Assembly: GCF_020329435.1 (NCBI RefSeq)
Contig: NZ_JAGKJK010000005.1
Coordinates: forward strand, 457,737 to 521,736
Length of the DNA: 64,000 nucleotides
Origin: Bradyrhizobium hereditatis
GTDB taxonomy: Bacteria > Pseudomonadota > Alphaproteobacteria > Rhizobiales > Xanthobacteraceae
Direction of reading: 5' to 3'
Both the position numbers and the translations under genes were made by a program. Under the pieces are notes generated by a model. It searched no databases and was not told the origin of the DNA. It saw only the letters and a program-made list of their open reading frames with translations. This document shows, in pieces, positions 45,501 through 54,582 of the stretch (the first letter of the stretch is position 1; the number at the start of each line of letters is the position of its first letter).

Positions 45501-45893
45501 ATGTATCGCGCCGTCACCCGCCAGATCGAAGTCACCGTCGAACCGAACTTCCTGCCGGAGCGCTCGTCGGTCGATCGCGGCCAGTATTTCTGGTCCTACA
45601 CCATCGTGATCACCAACACCGGCGATGAGACCGTGCAGCTGCGCACCCGGCACTGGATCATCACCGATGCTACGGGGCGCAAGCAGGAAGTCCGCGGCGA
45701 AGGCGTTGTCGGCGAGCAACCTGTCCTTGGGCCGGGCGAGCGCTTCGAATACACCAGCGGCGTGCCACTGCCGACCGCCTCGGGCTTCATGAGCGGCCGC
45801 TACCAGATGGTCAGCGAAAGCGGCGAACGGTTCGAGATCGACGTGCCGACATTTTCGCTGGACAGCCCGGATAACCGGCGAGTGTTGAATTAG
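45501..45893 (+). CDS. apaG: ApaG protein
   Basis: 130 aa, the full family length. Beta-sandwich protein associated with Co2+/Mg2+ resistance; the biochemical role is unsettled. Family segments: RAVTRQIEVTVEPNFLPERSS, YFWSYTIVITNTGDETVQLRTRHWIITDA, GEQPVLGPGERFEYTSGVPLPT and SGFMSGRYQM. It lies near metZ, as in many alphaproteobacteria, but the opgC operon stands between them. No regulatory element is evident in the 238-bp upstream gap. Confidence 0.95.
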   Translation: MYRAVTRQIEVTVEPNFLPERSSVDRGQYFWSYTIVITNTGDETVQLRTRHWIITDATGRKQEVRGEGVVGEQPVLGPGERFEYTSGVPLPTASGFMSGRYQMVSESGERFEIDVPTFSLDSPDNRRVLN

Positions 45894-45914
45894 AGGCAGC
45901 GCGCAGCTCCATCC

Positions 45915-45996
45915 CCGGCATTGCGAGCGCAGCGAAGCAATCCATCCTTCCGCGCATGAGGTGGCAATGGATTGCTTCGCTGCGCTCGCAATGACG
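45915..45996. repeat. palindromic repeat (GCAATCCATC / TGGATTGC type)
   Basis: Arms CATTGCGAGCGCAGCGAAGC and GCTTCGCTGCGCTCGCAATG flank GAGGTGGCA. The same type occurs at 63580-63664 and, diverged, at 31660-31806. Confidence 0.85.
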
Positions 45997-46017
45997 GGGA
46001 GATAGCGCCATACATAC

Positions 46018-46125
46018 GACCGTCATCCCCCGCGCATGCGGGGGGATCCAGTACGCCGCGGCTTATCGGTTTGATCACCGCTGTCTCTGGAATACTGGGG
46101 TCACCCGCCTTCGCGGGTGACGACA
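46018..46125. repeat. palindromic repeat (GTCATCCCCCGCGC type)
   Basis: CGTCATCCCCCGCGCATGC followed by GGGGGATCCAGTACGCCGCGG, and closing hairpin GTCACCCGC / GCGGGTGAC. Confidence 0.7.
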
Positions 46126-46184
46126 ACGGAGAATACGGTCGCGATCTCGCGACATGAACTGCCCGAGGTTTGCTAAAAAAACTT

Positions 46185-46545
46185 CCCGCCCTCTCATTCA
46201 GAGGGCGCAGGGAAGACCGGGTGCTGGCTGCACCCGCGGTCCCGTGTGCAATTATGCGCAAAAAGCACGCACACGAGCATACAGGTACAGCGGAAACACT
46301 CCGGCCTTCCCTGCGCAATGGCTTTACGGCTTACTTCATGCTCTTCCTGGTGAACGGCTTTATTGCCACCATCGCCCGCGAAAACTTAGCTCTCGCGGAC
46401 TTAACGCCAGCACCGCGGCATCAGAACCACACGACTTCGCCGTACGCTTCCGGCGCGCAACGTCTCTCGCGCCATCTGCGTCCATCGCATCTCACCGCGC
46501 GTTCGTGACGTGGCCGCCGCCCCTCATCTTGCCGTGAGACGAGCG
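46185..46545. repeat. larger dispersed intergenic element, about 360 bp
   Basis: Starts near CTTCCCGCCCTCTCATTC and ends near CGTGAGACG. It contains CACCCGCGGTCCCGTGTGC, GGCTTTACGGCTTACTTCAT and GCGAAAACTTAGCTCTCGCG, and one frame reads LTPAPRHQNHTTSP. From memory, translations close to LTPASRRQDHTTSP recur as tiny predicted proteins in many Bradyrhizobium genomes, which marks this as a conserved dispersed element rather than a gene. Not verified by search. Confidence 0.6.
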
Positions 46546-46710
46546 GAGTTATGCGACTGATTTGGGTGAAAACGGAAGCGGAATATTTTTGATTCCGGGG
46601 CTTGACACGATTTCTGAAAATCAGAAGTGATTTGCCCGTCGTGCCAGTTTGCCGCAGGCGCTGCATGAAAATGTTCTTGTGCGCGCGAGCAAATCACTCC
46701 GCAGCCGTCG

Positions 46711-46800
46711 GGTGGGCAAAGCGCAAGCGTGCCCACCATTTAACAGCACGATCGGTGATGGATGGTGGGCACGTCGCTTGCGCTCCTCTGCACCCTACGC
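46711..46800. repeat. palindromic repeat (GGTGGGCA type)
   Basis: CGGGTGGGCAAAGCGCAAGC, GTGCCCACCA, TGGTGGGCACG and GCTTGCGCTC form nested complementary arms directly before the hslO stop. Confidence 0.75.
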
Positions 46801-46809
46801 ATCTGAACG

Positions 46810-47814
46810 CTACTCCTCGACGCCCGCCTCATGCGGAGTGAACTGGTAGACCGAGGAACAGAACTCGCAGGTCACCACCACCTTGTCGTCTTTCACCATC
46901 TCGGCGCGGTCTTTCGGCGCAAAGCTCTTCAGCATGGCCGAGACAGCCTCGCGCGAGCAGGAGCATTGCGCGCGCAGTGGATGCGGCTTGAACACGCGCA
47001 CGCCGCGCTCGTGAAACAGGCGATACAGCAAGCGCTCGCCGGAGAGATCGGGATCGATCAGCTCGACATCCTCGACGGTGCCGATCAGCGACTGGCCCTC
47101 GACCCAGGCATCATCCTCGGCGACGGAATGAGCAACCGTGCCCTCAGGCGCATCGCCGGGATGCAGATCGGCCTGTCGCGCGCGTTCGGGCGCCTTCGGC
47201 AAAAACTGCAGCAGCATGCCGCCGGCGCGCCAGCGGTGCTTGCCGCCATCGCCGCCGCGCCATTCCTCGCCGACGGCGAGCCGCACGCGGGTCGGGATCT
47301 GCTCGGAGCGCAGGAAATATTCGTGGGCCGCGTCTTCCAGGCTGCCGCCATCGAGCGCGACGAGGCCCTGATAACGGCTCATGTCGCCGCCCTGATCGAT
47401 GGTCATCGCCAGATGCCCCTTGCCGAGCAACTGACCGGAACTCAGCCCGTCCTTCAGCCGTCGCGCGTCGTAGCGCGCATAAGCGCGCAGCCGATCGGGC
47501 GACTGGAAATCGACGATCAGGAACGACACCGGACCATCGGTCTGCGTCTGCAGGATGAAGCGGCCCTCGAACTTCAGCGCCGAGCCGAGCAGCGTCGTCA
47601 GCACAATCGCTTCGCCAAGCAATTTTCCGACCGGCGCCGGATAATCGTGCTTGGTCAGGATGTCGTCGAGCGCGGGACCGAGCCGGGTCAACCGTCCACG
47701 CAGATCGAGGCTGCCGACTTCGAACGGCAACACCGCGTCATCGACGGGAACAGACGAGGGCGCGCGAACGGGCGTCTCGATTGTGATTTTCATGTCGGGG
47801 GATTCAGAAACCAT
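46810..47814 (-). CDS. hslO: Hsp33 redox-regulated chaperone
   Basis: 334 aa. A holdase activated by oxidation that unfolds its zinc domain. The four zinc Cys are C284 and C286 (QCSCSRE) and C316 and C319 (VTCEFCSS), so the switch is intact. N-terminal domain: VGSLDLRGRLTRLGPALDDIL, LLGEAIVLTTLLGSALKFEGRF. Starts at ATG 47814 or 47793 are both possible. It lies downstream of argF-argD on the same strand, an arrangement common in rhizobia; the repeat at 47898-48020 separates it from argF. Confidence 0.95.
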   Translation of the reverse strand: MVSESPDMKITIETPVRAPSSVPVDDAVLPFEVGSLDLRGRLTRLGPALDDILTKHDYPAPVGKLLGEAIVLTTLLGSALKFEGRFILQTQTDGPVSFLIVDFQSPDRLRAYARYDARRLKDGLSSGQLLGKGHLAMTIDQGGDMSRYQGLVALDGGSLEDAAHEYFLRSEQIPTRVRLAVGEEWRGGDGGKHRWRAGGMLLQFLPKAPERARQADLHPGDAPEGTVAHSVAEDDAWVEGQSLIGTVEDVELIDPDLSGERLLYRLFHERGVRVFKPHPLRAQCSCSREAVSAMLKSFAPKDRAEMVKDDKVVVTCEFCSSVYQFTPHEAGVEE

Positions 47815-47897
47815 GGGCCTCTATCTGGGGTCTGCGAAGCGAAGTGAAAGGGGGTTGATTGAGGTGAACTTGAGGACGCAATTCGCCTCAATCTCAT

Positions 47898-48020
47898 GTC
47901 CCGGACGCGGTGCAGCGTGTAACGCTGCTCCGCAGAGCCGGGACCCATTGTGCCTGCGATATGGACCCCGGCTCTGCAGCGCATCACTACGTGCTGCGCA
48001 GCGTCCGGGGAACGCACGCG
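47898..48020. repeat. palindromic repeat (TCCCGGACGCGGTGC type)
   Basis: Arms ATGTCCCGGACGC and GCGTCCGGGGAACG, with inner TGCAGCGTGTAACGCTGC and GAGCCGGGACC / GACCCCGGCTC. It lies between argF and hslO. Confidence 0.78.
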
Positions 48021-48027
48021 AAGAGAC

Positions 48028-48957
48028 CTACGCCACTTCGTTAAAACACCAGGCCAGAATGCCCTTTTGCGCGTGCAGGCGGTTTTCAGCCTCGTCGAAC
48101 ACGACCGATTGCGGGCCGTCGATCACTTCGTCGGTGACCTCCTCGCCGCGATGCGCGGGCAGGCAGTGCATGAAGATCGCCTCCGGCTTGGCGAGCGACA
48201 TCAGCTTGGCATTAACCTGATAGGGCTTGAGCACATTATGGCGGTGCTCGCCGTCCTTGTCGCCCATCGACACCCAGGTGTCGGTGACGACGCAATCGGC
48301 GCCGCGAACCGCAGCCTCGGGATCGGTGCCGAGCACGATCGGCGCTTGCGTCGCCTTGATCCAGTCGCGCATCGCCTTGTTCGGCGCGAGCTGCGGCGGA
48401 GTTGCGATATTGAGGTTGAACTTGAACCGCTCGGCGGCATGCGCCCACGAGGCCAGCACGTTGTTATCGTCGCCGGTCCAAGCCACCGTCTTGCCCGCGA
48501 TCGGCCCGCGATGCTCCTCGAACGTCATCAGATCGGCCATCACCTGACAGGGATGCGAACGCCGCGTCAGGCCGTTGATCACGGGCACGGTGGCATGCGC
48601 GGCGAGCTCCAGGAGCGCATCGTGATTGAGGATGCGGATCATGATCGCATCGACATAGCGCGATAGCACGCGCGCGGTGTCGGCGATGGTCTCGCCGCGG
48701 CCGAGCTGCATCTCGGCACCTGTCAGCATGATGGACTCGCCGCCGAGCTGACGCATGCCGACGTCGAACGAGACCCGCGTGCGGGTCGAGGGACGTTCGA
48801 AGATCATCGCCAGCGTCTTGCCTTCGAGCGGCTTTTTGCCCTTCTCGTGCGCCTTCAGCTTCGCCTTCATGTCGGCGCCCAGGGCCAGCATGTTGCGCAA
48901 TTCGGCGAGCGGCAGCTGGTTGATATCGAGGAAATGGCGGACGGACTTGCTCATCAT
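48028..48957 (-). CDS. argF: ornithine carbamoyltransferase
   Basis: 309 aa. Makes citrulline from ornithine and carbamoyl phosphate. The carbamoyl-phosphate site STRTR is at residues 57-61, HPCQ follows at 135-138, and HCLPAHR at 264-270 is the ornithine/catalytic Cys loop. The second domain has the OTC-type [14 protein letters not shown] and [12 protein letters not shown]. The start overlaps the argD stop by 4 bp (ATGA), so argD-argF are translated together. Confidence 0.96.
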   Translation of the reverse strand: MMSKSVRHFLDINQLPLAELRNMLALGADMKAKLKAHEKGKKPLEGKTLAMIFERPSTRTRVSFDVGMRQLGGESIMLTGAEMQLGRGETIADTARVLSRYVDAIMIRILNHDALLELAAHATVPVINGLTRRSHPCQVMADLMTFEEHRGPIAGKTVAWTGDDNNVLASWAHAAERFKFNLNIATPPQLAPNKAMRDWIKATQAPIVLGTDPEAAVRGADCVVTDTWVSMGDKDGEHRHNVLKPYQVNAKLMSLAKPEAIFMHCLPAHRGEEVTDEVIDGPQSVVFDEAENRLHAQKGILAWCFNEVA

Positions 48958-50162
48958 CCGGCCGCCTTCTTTAGCTGCGCGCTCGACAGCGCGACGCAGG
49001 CGCGCTCCAGCATCTGAACGGACTGATCGATCTCACCCTCTGTGACGATCAGCGGCGCCAGGAAGCGCACGACGTTATCGCCGGCGCCAACCGTCAGCAG
49101 TTTCTGGTCGCGCAACGCGTTGACGAGATCGCCCGATGGCACCACGGCCTTGACGCCGACCAGAAGGCCCTCGCCGCGCACTTCCGCGAGCACGGCGGGA
49201 TAGCGATCGACCACGGAGGCCAGCTTCTGTTTGAGCAGGAGCGACATCTTCTGCACGTGCTCGAAGAAGCCGGGTTCGAGCATCACGTCGAGCACGGCAT
49301 TGGCCGCTGATATCGCCAGCGGATTTCCGCCGAAGGTCGAACCATGCGAGCCCGGCGTCATGCCGGAGCCTGCCTCCGCGGTCGTCAGCACCGCGCCGAT
49401 CGGGAAACCGCCGCCGAGCGCCTTCGCCAGCGACATCACATCCGGCGTCACGCCGACGCGCTTATACGCGAAGAGGTCGCCGGTGCGGCCCATGCCGGTC
49501 TGCACCTCGTCGAATGCGAGCAACAGGCCGTGCTCGTCGCAGAGCTGGCGCAGCGCCTTGAAGAAGGCCTGCGGCGCGGAGCGCACGCCGCCCTCGCCTT
49601 GCACTGGCTCGATCAGGATGCCCACGGTCTGTGGGCCGATCGCCTTCTTGACGGCTTCAAGGTCACCATGCGGCACCTGGTCGAAACCGTCCATCGGCGG
49701 CCCGAAACCTTCGAGATATTTGGCGGAGCCGGTGGCGGCGAGCGTCGCCAGCGTGCGCCCGTGGAACGCGCCCTCGAAGGTGATGAGGCGGTAGCGCTCC
49801 GGATGTCCTTTCGAGGCGTGATAGCGGCGCACCACCTTGATCACGCCCTCCATCGCCTCCGCGCCGGAATTGCAGAAGAACACGAGGTCGGCAAAGCTCT
49901 GCTCGCACAGTCGTGCGGCGAGCTTCTCGCCGTCGGGCGACTTGAACAGGTTCGACATGTGCCAGAGTTTGGTCGACTGTTCCTGCAGCGCCTGAACAAG
50001 ATGCGGGTGGCAATGGCCCAGCGCGTTCACCGCGACCCCCGAGGTGAAGTCGAGATAGCGCTCGCCATTGGTTGCGGTCAGCCAGCAGCCCTCGCCGCGC
50101 TCGAAGCCGAGATCGACCCTGGCGAAGACAGGGAGCAGATGCGACGTGGCGCTATTGGTCAT
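48954..50162 (-). CDS. argD: acetylornithine aminotransferase
   Basis: 402 aa from ATG 50160-50162; the open frame continues upstream to 50318 without conserved sequence. PLP enzyme of arginine (and possibly lysine) synthesis. PLP Lys K247 in [60 protein letters not shown] and [11 protein letters not shown] are all present. A leader hairpin lies at 50256-50280. Confidence 0.94.
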   Translation of the reverse strand: MTNSATSHLLPVFARVDLGFERGEGCWLTATNGERYLDFTSGVAVNALGHCHPHLVQALQEQSTKLWHMSNLFKSPDGEKLAARLCEQSFADLVFFCNSGAEAMEGVIKVVRRYHASKGHPERYRLITFEGAFHGRTLATLAATGSAKYLEGFGPPMDGFDQVPHGDLEAVKKAIGPQTVGILIEPVQGEGGVRSAPQAFFKALRQLCDEHGLLLAFDEVQTGMGRTGDLFAYKRVGVTPDVMSLAKALGGGFPIGAVLTTAEAGSGMTPGSHGSTFGGNPLAISAANAVLDVMLEPGFFEHVQKMSLLLKQKLASVVDRYPAVLAEVRGEGLLVGVKAVVPSGDLVNALRDQKLLTVGAGDNVVRFLAPLIVTEGEIDQSVQMLERACVALSSAQLKKAAG

Positions 50163-50255
50163 GGCAATCACTTGACGTTTGAGACCAGCCCTTAAGACCT
50201 GCCGCAAAGCCCACGCATTGACGCGAACGCGGCTGCCGGTCTTGCGAAAACGAAA

Positions 50256-50280
50256 CGTGCCGCCTCTTAAGGGCGGCACG
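50256..50280. promoter_or_regulatory. 9-bp hairpin in the argD upstream region
   Basis: CGTGCCGCC and GGCGGCACG around loop TCTTAAG, about 95 bp before the argD start. It has no T-run, so it may be an operator or leader structure. Confidence 0.45.
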
Positions 50281-50432
50281 CGAGGGCATTCTATGTGGGC
50301 GGGAAGCGCTGTCAACACGCCACGGAACGCCCTTTATGCGGTGCAAGATAGGTGAAATCCGTAGGATTGCGGTGTGGTGGAAAACACGCAGTGCAATGCC
50401 TAGATGTCAGAACATGTGGACGTTCGGCCCCG

Positions 50433-50579
50433 GACTCTTGCGCCAGAGTCACGCCATATTGTAGCTTTTGGGCTGTCGGGTACGACATCTCGTGCGGCAG
50501 TTTTGATCCCTTAAGAGTCTTCTGTGCAAGCGTAAACGTTCGGGCGCCCTTGCCGCGCCCGGCGAGGGCTAAGGGATTC
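50433..50579 (+). promoter_or_regulatory. cluster of four GANTC (CcrM methylation) sites upstream of gcrA
   Basis: GACTC 50433-50437, GAGTC 50446-50450, GAGTC 50515-50519, GATTC 50575-50579. GcrA in Caulobacter acts at methylated GANTC promoters. Chance would give about 0.6 sites in this length. Confidence 0.6.
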
Positions 50580-50659
50580 TGACCGCAGGGATTTTTGAGA
50601 TGAATGACATCGCGGGCGCTGCCCCGCCTTGGCCGGCGCGACGCGAAGGGAAGCATACG

Positions 50660-51172
50660 ATGACGGTATTGACCTGGTCCGACGATCGCGTCGAGCAGCT
50701 GAAGAAGCTCTGGGAAGCCGGATTATCGGCAAGTCAGATCGCCGCGGAACTCGGAAATGTGACGCGAAACGCCGTAATCGGCAAAGTGCACCGGCTGGGC
50801 CTCTCCGGCCGCGCCAAGAGCCCCTCCTCGGCAGCCCCGCGGCAGCGCAAGGCGCGCCCTGCCGCCCAGCCGATGATGCGGGTGTCGCGGCCGGTGTCGC
50901 GCGGCAACACCGCGCTCGCGCACGCTTTCGAGATGGAGCTCGAGCCTGATCCGGTTGCCTTCGACAATGTGGTGCCGATGAGCCAGCGGCTGTCCCTGCT
51001 CGAGCTGAACGAGGCGACCTGCCACTGGCCGGTCGGCGATCCCGCCAGCCCGGAATTCTTCTTCTGCGGCGGCAAGGCGCTCACCGGCCTGCCCTACTGC
51101 GCGCATCACTCGCGTATCGCCTACCAGCCCGCCGCCGATCGGCGGAGGCAGGCGCCGAAGCAGACGCGGTAG
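50660..51172 (+). CDS. gcrA: GcrA cell-cycle regulator
   Basis: 170 aa from ATG 50660; an upstream ATG at 50600 in frame is less likely. The N-terminal DNA-binding region TWSDDRVEQLKKLWEAGLSASQIAAELGNVTRNAVIGKVHRLGLSGR is split here by description; it is the hallmark of GcrA. A basic linker follows, and the C-terminal sigma-70-interacting part has LLELNEATCHWPVGDP, FFFCGGKALTGLPYCAHHSRIAY with conserved Cys and His. It coactivates sigma-70 at GANTC promoters methylated by CcrM. Confidence 0.95.
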   Translation: MTVLTWSDDRVEQLKKLWEAGLSASQIAAELGNVTRNAVIGKVHRLGLSGRAKSPSSAAPRQRKARPAAQPMMRVSRPVSRGNTALAHAFEMELEPDPVAFDNVVPMSQRLSLLELNEATCHWPVGDPASPEFFFCGGKALTGLPYCAHHSRIAYQPAADRRRQAPKQTR

Positions 51173-51198
51173 GCCGCGCCGGGCTATCTCAACGCTGT

Positions 51199-51322
51199 CG
51201 TCCCTGCGAACGCAGGGACCCAATAACCACGAGTGCGCGTGGTTATGTCGAGCGGGAGCTCCAGCGTTTTTCAACAATCAGTATTGGTGGCTATCGGTCC
51301 CCGCGTTCGCGGGGACGACGGT
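51199..51322. repeat. palindromic intergenic repeat (CGTCCCTGCG type), copy 2
   Basis: Starts CGTCCCTGCGAACGCAGGGA and ends CCCGCGTTCGCGGGGACGAC. It lies between convergent gcrA and phoB and could end both transcripts. Confidence 0.85.
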
Positions 51323-51368
51323 GGGGTTCGCAGGGGCGACAGCCGAGTGCGCTGAGATAGCAGCGGAG

Positions 51369-52076
51369 CTAAGACTGCTCCGCCTTCGCAAACCTGTCAT
51401 CCAGCGCGTAGCCGGCGCCGCGCACGGTGCGGATCGGGTCCTGCTCGCGGCCGGGGTTGAGCAACTTGCGCAGGCGGCCGATGTGGACGTCGACGGTGCG
51501 CTCGTCGATATAGATGTCGCGGCCCCAGACGCTGTCGAGGAGTTGCTCGCGGCTGAAGACACGGCCGGGATGCTCAAGGAAGAATTCAAGCAGCCGGTAC
51601 TCGGTCGGGCCGAGATCGATCTGGCGGCCGGAGCGCGCGACGCGGCGCTTCTCGCGGTCGAGCTCGATGTCGCCATAGGTCAGGACGGTGGCGAGCCGCT
51701 CAGGGCTCGCGCGCCGCAATAGGCCCTTCACCCGCGCCAGAAGTTCCGGCACCGAGAACGGCTTGACGATGTAGTCGTCAGCGCCGGTCGCCAGCCCGCG
51801 CACGCGCTCGCTCTCCTCGCCGCGCGCGGTCAGCATGATGATCGGCAATTGCTTGGTTTCAGGACGGGCGCGGAGCCGGCGGCACAGCTCGATACCCGAC
51901 AGGCCCGGCAGCATCCAGTCGAGCACCACGAGATCAGGCACGCGCTCCTTCAGCCGCGTATCCGCATCATCGCCGCGGCCGACGGTTTCGACCTCATAGC
52001 CTTCAGCGTCGAGGTTGTAGCGCAACAGCGTGGTCAGCGCTTCCTCGTCCTCGACCACCATAATGCGTGCGCTCAT
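51369..52076 (-). CDS. phoB: phosphate regulon response regulator PhoB
   Basis: 235 aa from ATG 52074-52076. Receiver domain with phospho-acceptor D53 in VVLDWMLPG, the acidic pair in VVEDEE, T/K at TARGEES and VKPFS. The winged-helix output domain has ERTVDVHIGRLRKLL and TVRGAGYAL. It binds Pho boxes; a triple 11-bp repeat of that kind stands before pstS. It is the last gene of the operon, 111 bp after phoU, and a partial dispersed repeat at 52149-52180 lies in that gap. Confidence 0.96.
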   Translation of the reverse strand: MSARIMVVEDEEALTTLLRYNLDAEGYEVETVGRGDDADTRLKERVPDLVVLDWMLPGLSGIELCRRLRARPETKQLPIIMLTARGEESERVRGLATGADDYIVKPFSVPELLARVKGLLRRASPERLATVLTYGDIELDREKRRVARSGRQIDLGPTEYRLLEFFLEHPGRVFSREQLLDSVWGRDIYIDERTVDVHIGRLRKLLNPGREQDPIRTVRGAGYALDDRFAKAEQS

Positions 52077-52148
52077 TCTTCTTTCGCCTCTTCTGTTTGT
52101 CGCGTTTTCTACGCAGATAAGCCTACGCAATCTGCGTAAACTTGATTG

Positions 52149-52180
52149 CTACGCGAACCGGTCTCCACTTCGCTTGAATA
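52149..52180. repeat. partial dispersed repeat between phoU and phoB
   Basis: CTACGCGAACCGGTCTCCAC followed by TTCGCTTGAA. Similar to the tail of the element at about 10308-10372 (ACCGAACCGGTGTCC, TTCGCTCGAA). Confidence 0.5.
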
Positions 52181-52187
52181 TGATTTG

Positions 52188-52904
52188 TCAAGTATTGGGG
52201 ACCGTGTTCGCAAATGTCGTCATGTCGCCCTTCGGGCGCTTGTCGAGCATCTGCTGGCCCTCGATCATGTAGAACACAGTCTCGGCAATGTTGGTGGCGT
52301 GGTCGCCGATCCGCTCGATGTTCTTGGCGCAGAACATCAGGTGGATGCAGAACGAGATGTTGCGCGGATCTTCCATCATATAGGTCAGGAGTTCGCGGAA
52401 CAGCGAGGTGCAGATGGCGTCGACTTCCTCGTCGCCTTTCCATACCGCCATCGCCGCCGGCAGATCGTGCGCCGCGTAGGCGTCCAACACCGACTTGACC
52501 TGCGACTGTACGAGATCGGTCATGTGTTCGAGGCCGCGCATCAGCTTCAGCGGCTGGAAATCGTTCTCCAGCGCCGCGACGCGCTTGCCCATGTTCTTGG
52601 CGAGGTCGCCGATCCGCTCCAGGTCGGTGGCGACGCGCATGGCGCCGACGATCTCGCGCAAGTCCACCGCCATCGGCTGGCGGCGGGCGATGGTCAATAC
52701 CGCGCGCTCTTCGATCAGATGCTGCAGGCGGTCGATCTCGACGTCCGAGGCGACGACGCGCTTGCCGAGCGCGACATCACGGCGGACCAGCGCGTCGACG
52801 GATTCGGTGATCATGCGTTCGGCAAGACCTCCCATCTCGGCCACGAGACGGGTCAGTTCCTGAAGATCGCTGTCAAATGCCTTGGCGGTGTGTTCGGAAG
52901 CCAT
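52188..52904 (-). CDS. phoU: phosphate signalling/transport regulator PhoU
   Basis: 238 aa. Two repeats of a three-helix bundle, each with the metal-binding pattern: DLERIGDLAKNMGKRV and NIERIGDHATNIAETVFY. PhoU links the Pst transporter to PhoR and keeps the regulon off when phosphate is plentiful. It follows pstB with a 13-bp gap and has AGGAGACTTAGGAA before ATG. Confidence 0.96.
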   Translation of the reverse strand: MASEHTAKAFDSDLQELTRLVAEMGGLAERMITESVDALVRRDVALGKRVVASDVEIDRLQHLIEERAVLTIARRQPMAVDLREIVGAMRVATDLERIGDLAKNMGKRVAALENDFQPLKLMRGLEHMTDLVQSQVKSVLDAYAAHDLPAAMAVWKGDEEVDAICTSLFRELLTYMMEDPRNISFCIHLMFCAKNIERIGDHATNIAETVFYMIEGQQMLDKRPKGDMTTFANTVPNT

Positions 52905-52917
52905 TTCCTAAGTCTCC

Positions 52918-53739
52918 TCAACCGAACCGGCCGGTGATGTAGTCCTGGGTGCGTCGATCGCCGGGCGAGGTGAAAATCTTGTTGGTGTCGTCGAATTCGA
53001 TCAGTTCGCCGAGATACATGAAGGCGGTCTTGTCGGAGACGCGCGCCGCCTGCTGCATATTATGCGTGACGATGGCGATGGTGTAGTCCTCCGCCAATTC
53101 CTGGATCAGTTCCTCGATCTTGGCGGTCGAGATCGGGTCGAGCGCCGAGCAGGGCTCGTCGAACAGGATCACCTCGGGCCTGACCGCCACCGTGCGCGCG
53201 ATGCAGAGCCGTTGCTGCTGGCCGCCGGACAGCGAGAGGCCGGAGGCGTTCAGCTTGTCCTTGACCTCGTTCCACAGCGCGCCGCCGCGCAGCGCCTTCT
53301 CGACCCGGTCGTCCATCTCCGACTTCGAGATCTTCTCATAAAGTCGGATGCCGAAGGCGATGTTTTCATAGATCGTCATCGGGAACGGCGTCGGCTTCTG
53401 GAACACCATGCCGACGCGGGCGCGCAGCAGATTGAGGTCGAGCTTGGGATCGAGGATGTTGGTCTGGTCGAGCAGCAGCTGGCCGGTCGCGCGCTGGCCG
53501 GGATAGAGATCGTACATCCGGTTGAAGATGCGCAGCAGCGTCGACTTGCCGCAGCCGGAGGGGCCGATGAAGGCGGTAACTCGATGGGTGCCGAGCGTCA
53601 GGTTGATGTTCTTCAGCGCGTGATGCTCGCCATAGTAGAAGTTGAGGCCGCGGGCGGTCACCTTCGGCGCCGCTTCCGGCAGCGGGGTCTGCGGAATAGG
53701 CCCGTTCGCGTTACTCACGGATACAGAGAGTTCGGTCAT
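52918..53739 (-). CDS. pstB: phosphate ABC transporter ATPase PstB
   Basis: 273 aa. Walker [10 protein letters not shown] (59-67), Q-loop [10 protein letters not shown], signature LSGGQQQRL, Walker [13 protein letters not shown] and H-loop [37 protein letters not shown] is diagnostic of PstB. It starts inside the pstA stop (4-bp ATGA overlap), so it is translated with pstA. Confidence 0.97.
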   Translation of the reverse strand: MTELSVSVSNANGPIPQTPLPEAAPKVTARGLNFYYGEHHALKNINLTLGTHRVTAFIGPSGCGKSTLLRIFNRMYDLYPGQRATGQLLLDQTNILDPKLDLNLLRARVGMVFQKPTPFPMTIYENIAFGIRLYEKISKSEMDDRVEKALRGGALWNEVKDKLNASGLSLSGGQQQRLCIARTVAVRPEVILFDEPCSALDPISTAKIEELIQELAEDYTIAIVTHNMQQAARVSDKTAFMYLGELIEFDDTNKIFTSPGDRRTQDYITGRFG

Positions 53740-54581
53740 TTGGATGTCCTCTCGGCGCCAAGGATGCGCGCGCCAATATTCAGGGCCAACACGGTGAGCG
53801 TGATCAGCAGGGCCCCGGCCCAGGCCAGCTGCTTCCAGTAGGCATAGGGGCTCTGGACGAAGTTGTTGATGGTGACCGGCAGGTTCGCCATCGTCCTGGT
53901 CAGGTCGAGGCTGAAGAACTGGTTGGACAGCGCGGTGAACAGCAGCGGCGCGGTTTCACCGGCGACGCGGGCGGTCGCCAGCAGGACGCCGGTGATCAGG
54001 CCGGCGCGCGCCGCACGATAGGCGATCCGGCGGATCACCAGCGAGCGCGGCATGCCGAGCGCGGAGGCCGCCTCGCGCAAGGGGTTGGGCACCAGCCCCA
54101 GCATGTCCTCGGTGGTACGCACCACCACGGGAATCACGATCACCGCAAGCGCCAGGCAGCCGGCGATCGCCGAGAAGCCGCGCATCGGGATAACGACCGC
54201 GCCATAGATGAACAGGCCGATGATGATCGAGGGCGCGGAGAGCAGGATGTCGTTAATGAAGCGGATCACCGAGGTGAGCTTGTCGTGCTTGCCGTATTCG
54301 GCAAGATAAGTTCCAGCAAACAGGCCGAGCGGGGCGCCGATGCCGACCCCGATCACGGTCATCATGATCGAGCCGATGATGGCGTTGCGCAGGCCGCCAT
54401 CAGTCGAACCGGGCGGCGGCGTATCCTGGGTGAAGACGGCGAGATTGAGCCCGGTGATGCCATTGTAGAACAGCGTGAACAGGATCAGCGCAAGCCAGGT
54501 CACGCCGAACGCCGCGGCGCCCAGGCACAGGAACTTGACGATGATGTTGTTGCGGCGGCGGGAGACGTAAATCGGATTCAT
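53736..54581 (-). CDS. pstA: phosphate ABC transporter permease PstA
   Basis: 281 aa, six membrane helices. Family features: [35 protein letters not shown] and [25 protein letters not shown], the EAA loop that docks PstB. It pairs with PstC to form the channel for phosphate. It begins 1 bp after the pstC stop. Confidence 0.96.
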   Translation of the reverse strand: MNPIYVSRRRNNIIVKFLCLGAAAFGVTWLALILFTLFYNGITGLNLAVFTQDTPPPGSTDGGLRNAIIGSIMMTVIGVGIGAPLGLFAGTYLAEYGKHDKLTSVIRFINDILLSAPSIIIGLFIYGAVVIPMRGFSAIAGCLALAVIVIPVVVRTTEDMLGLVPNPLREAASALGMPRSLVIRRIAYRAARAGLITGVLLATARVAGETAPLLFTALSNQFFSLDLTRTMANLPVTINNFVQSPYAYWKQLAWAGALLITLTVLALNIGARILGAERTSK

Positions 54582-54582
54582 G

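Larger units (their letters stand above)
45894..46809. other. 916-bp gap without a gene, filled with repeats
   Basis: Order: palindromic repeat 45915-45996, a second palindromic repeat 46018-46125, a larger element 46185-46545, about 160 bp of unmatched sequence, and a TGGTGGGCAC-type palindrome 46711-46800. Short open frames here (112 and 127 codons) have no coding character and look like translated repeat. Confidence 0.75.
50163..50659. other. 497-bp divergent gap between argD and gcrA
   Basis: No gene seen. It contains the argD hairpin at 50256-50280 and, toward gcrA, four GANTC sites between 50433 and 50579. A short frame from ATG 50600 is only an N-terminal extension of gcrA. Confidence 0.7.

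Noticed and set aside
46154..46537. 127-codon and 112-codon frames in the apaG-hslO gap
   Set aside because: They translate a dispersed element, have no ribosome site and no protein-like composition.
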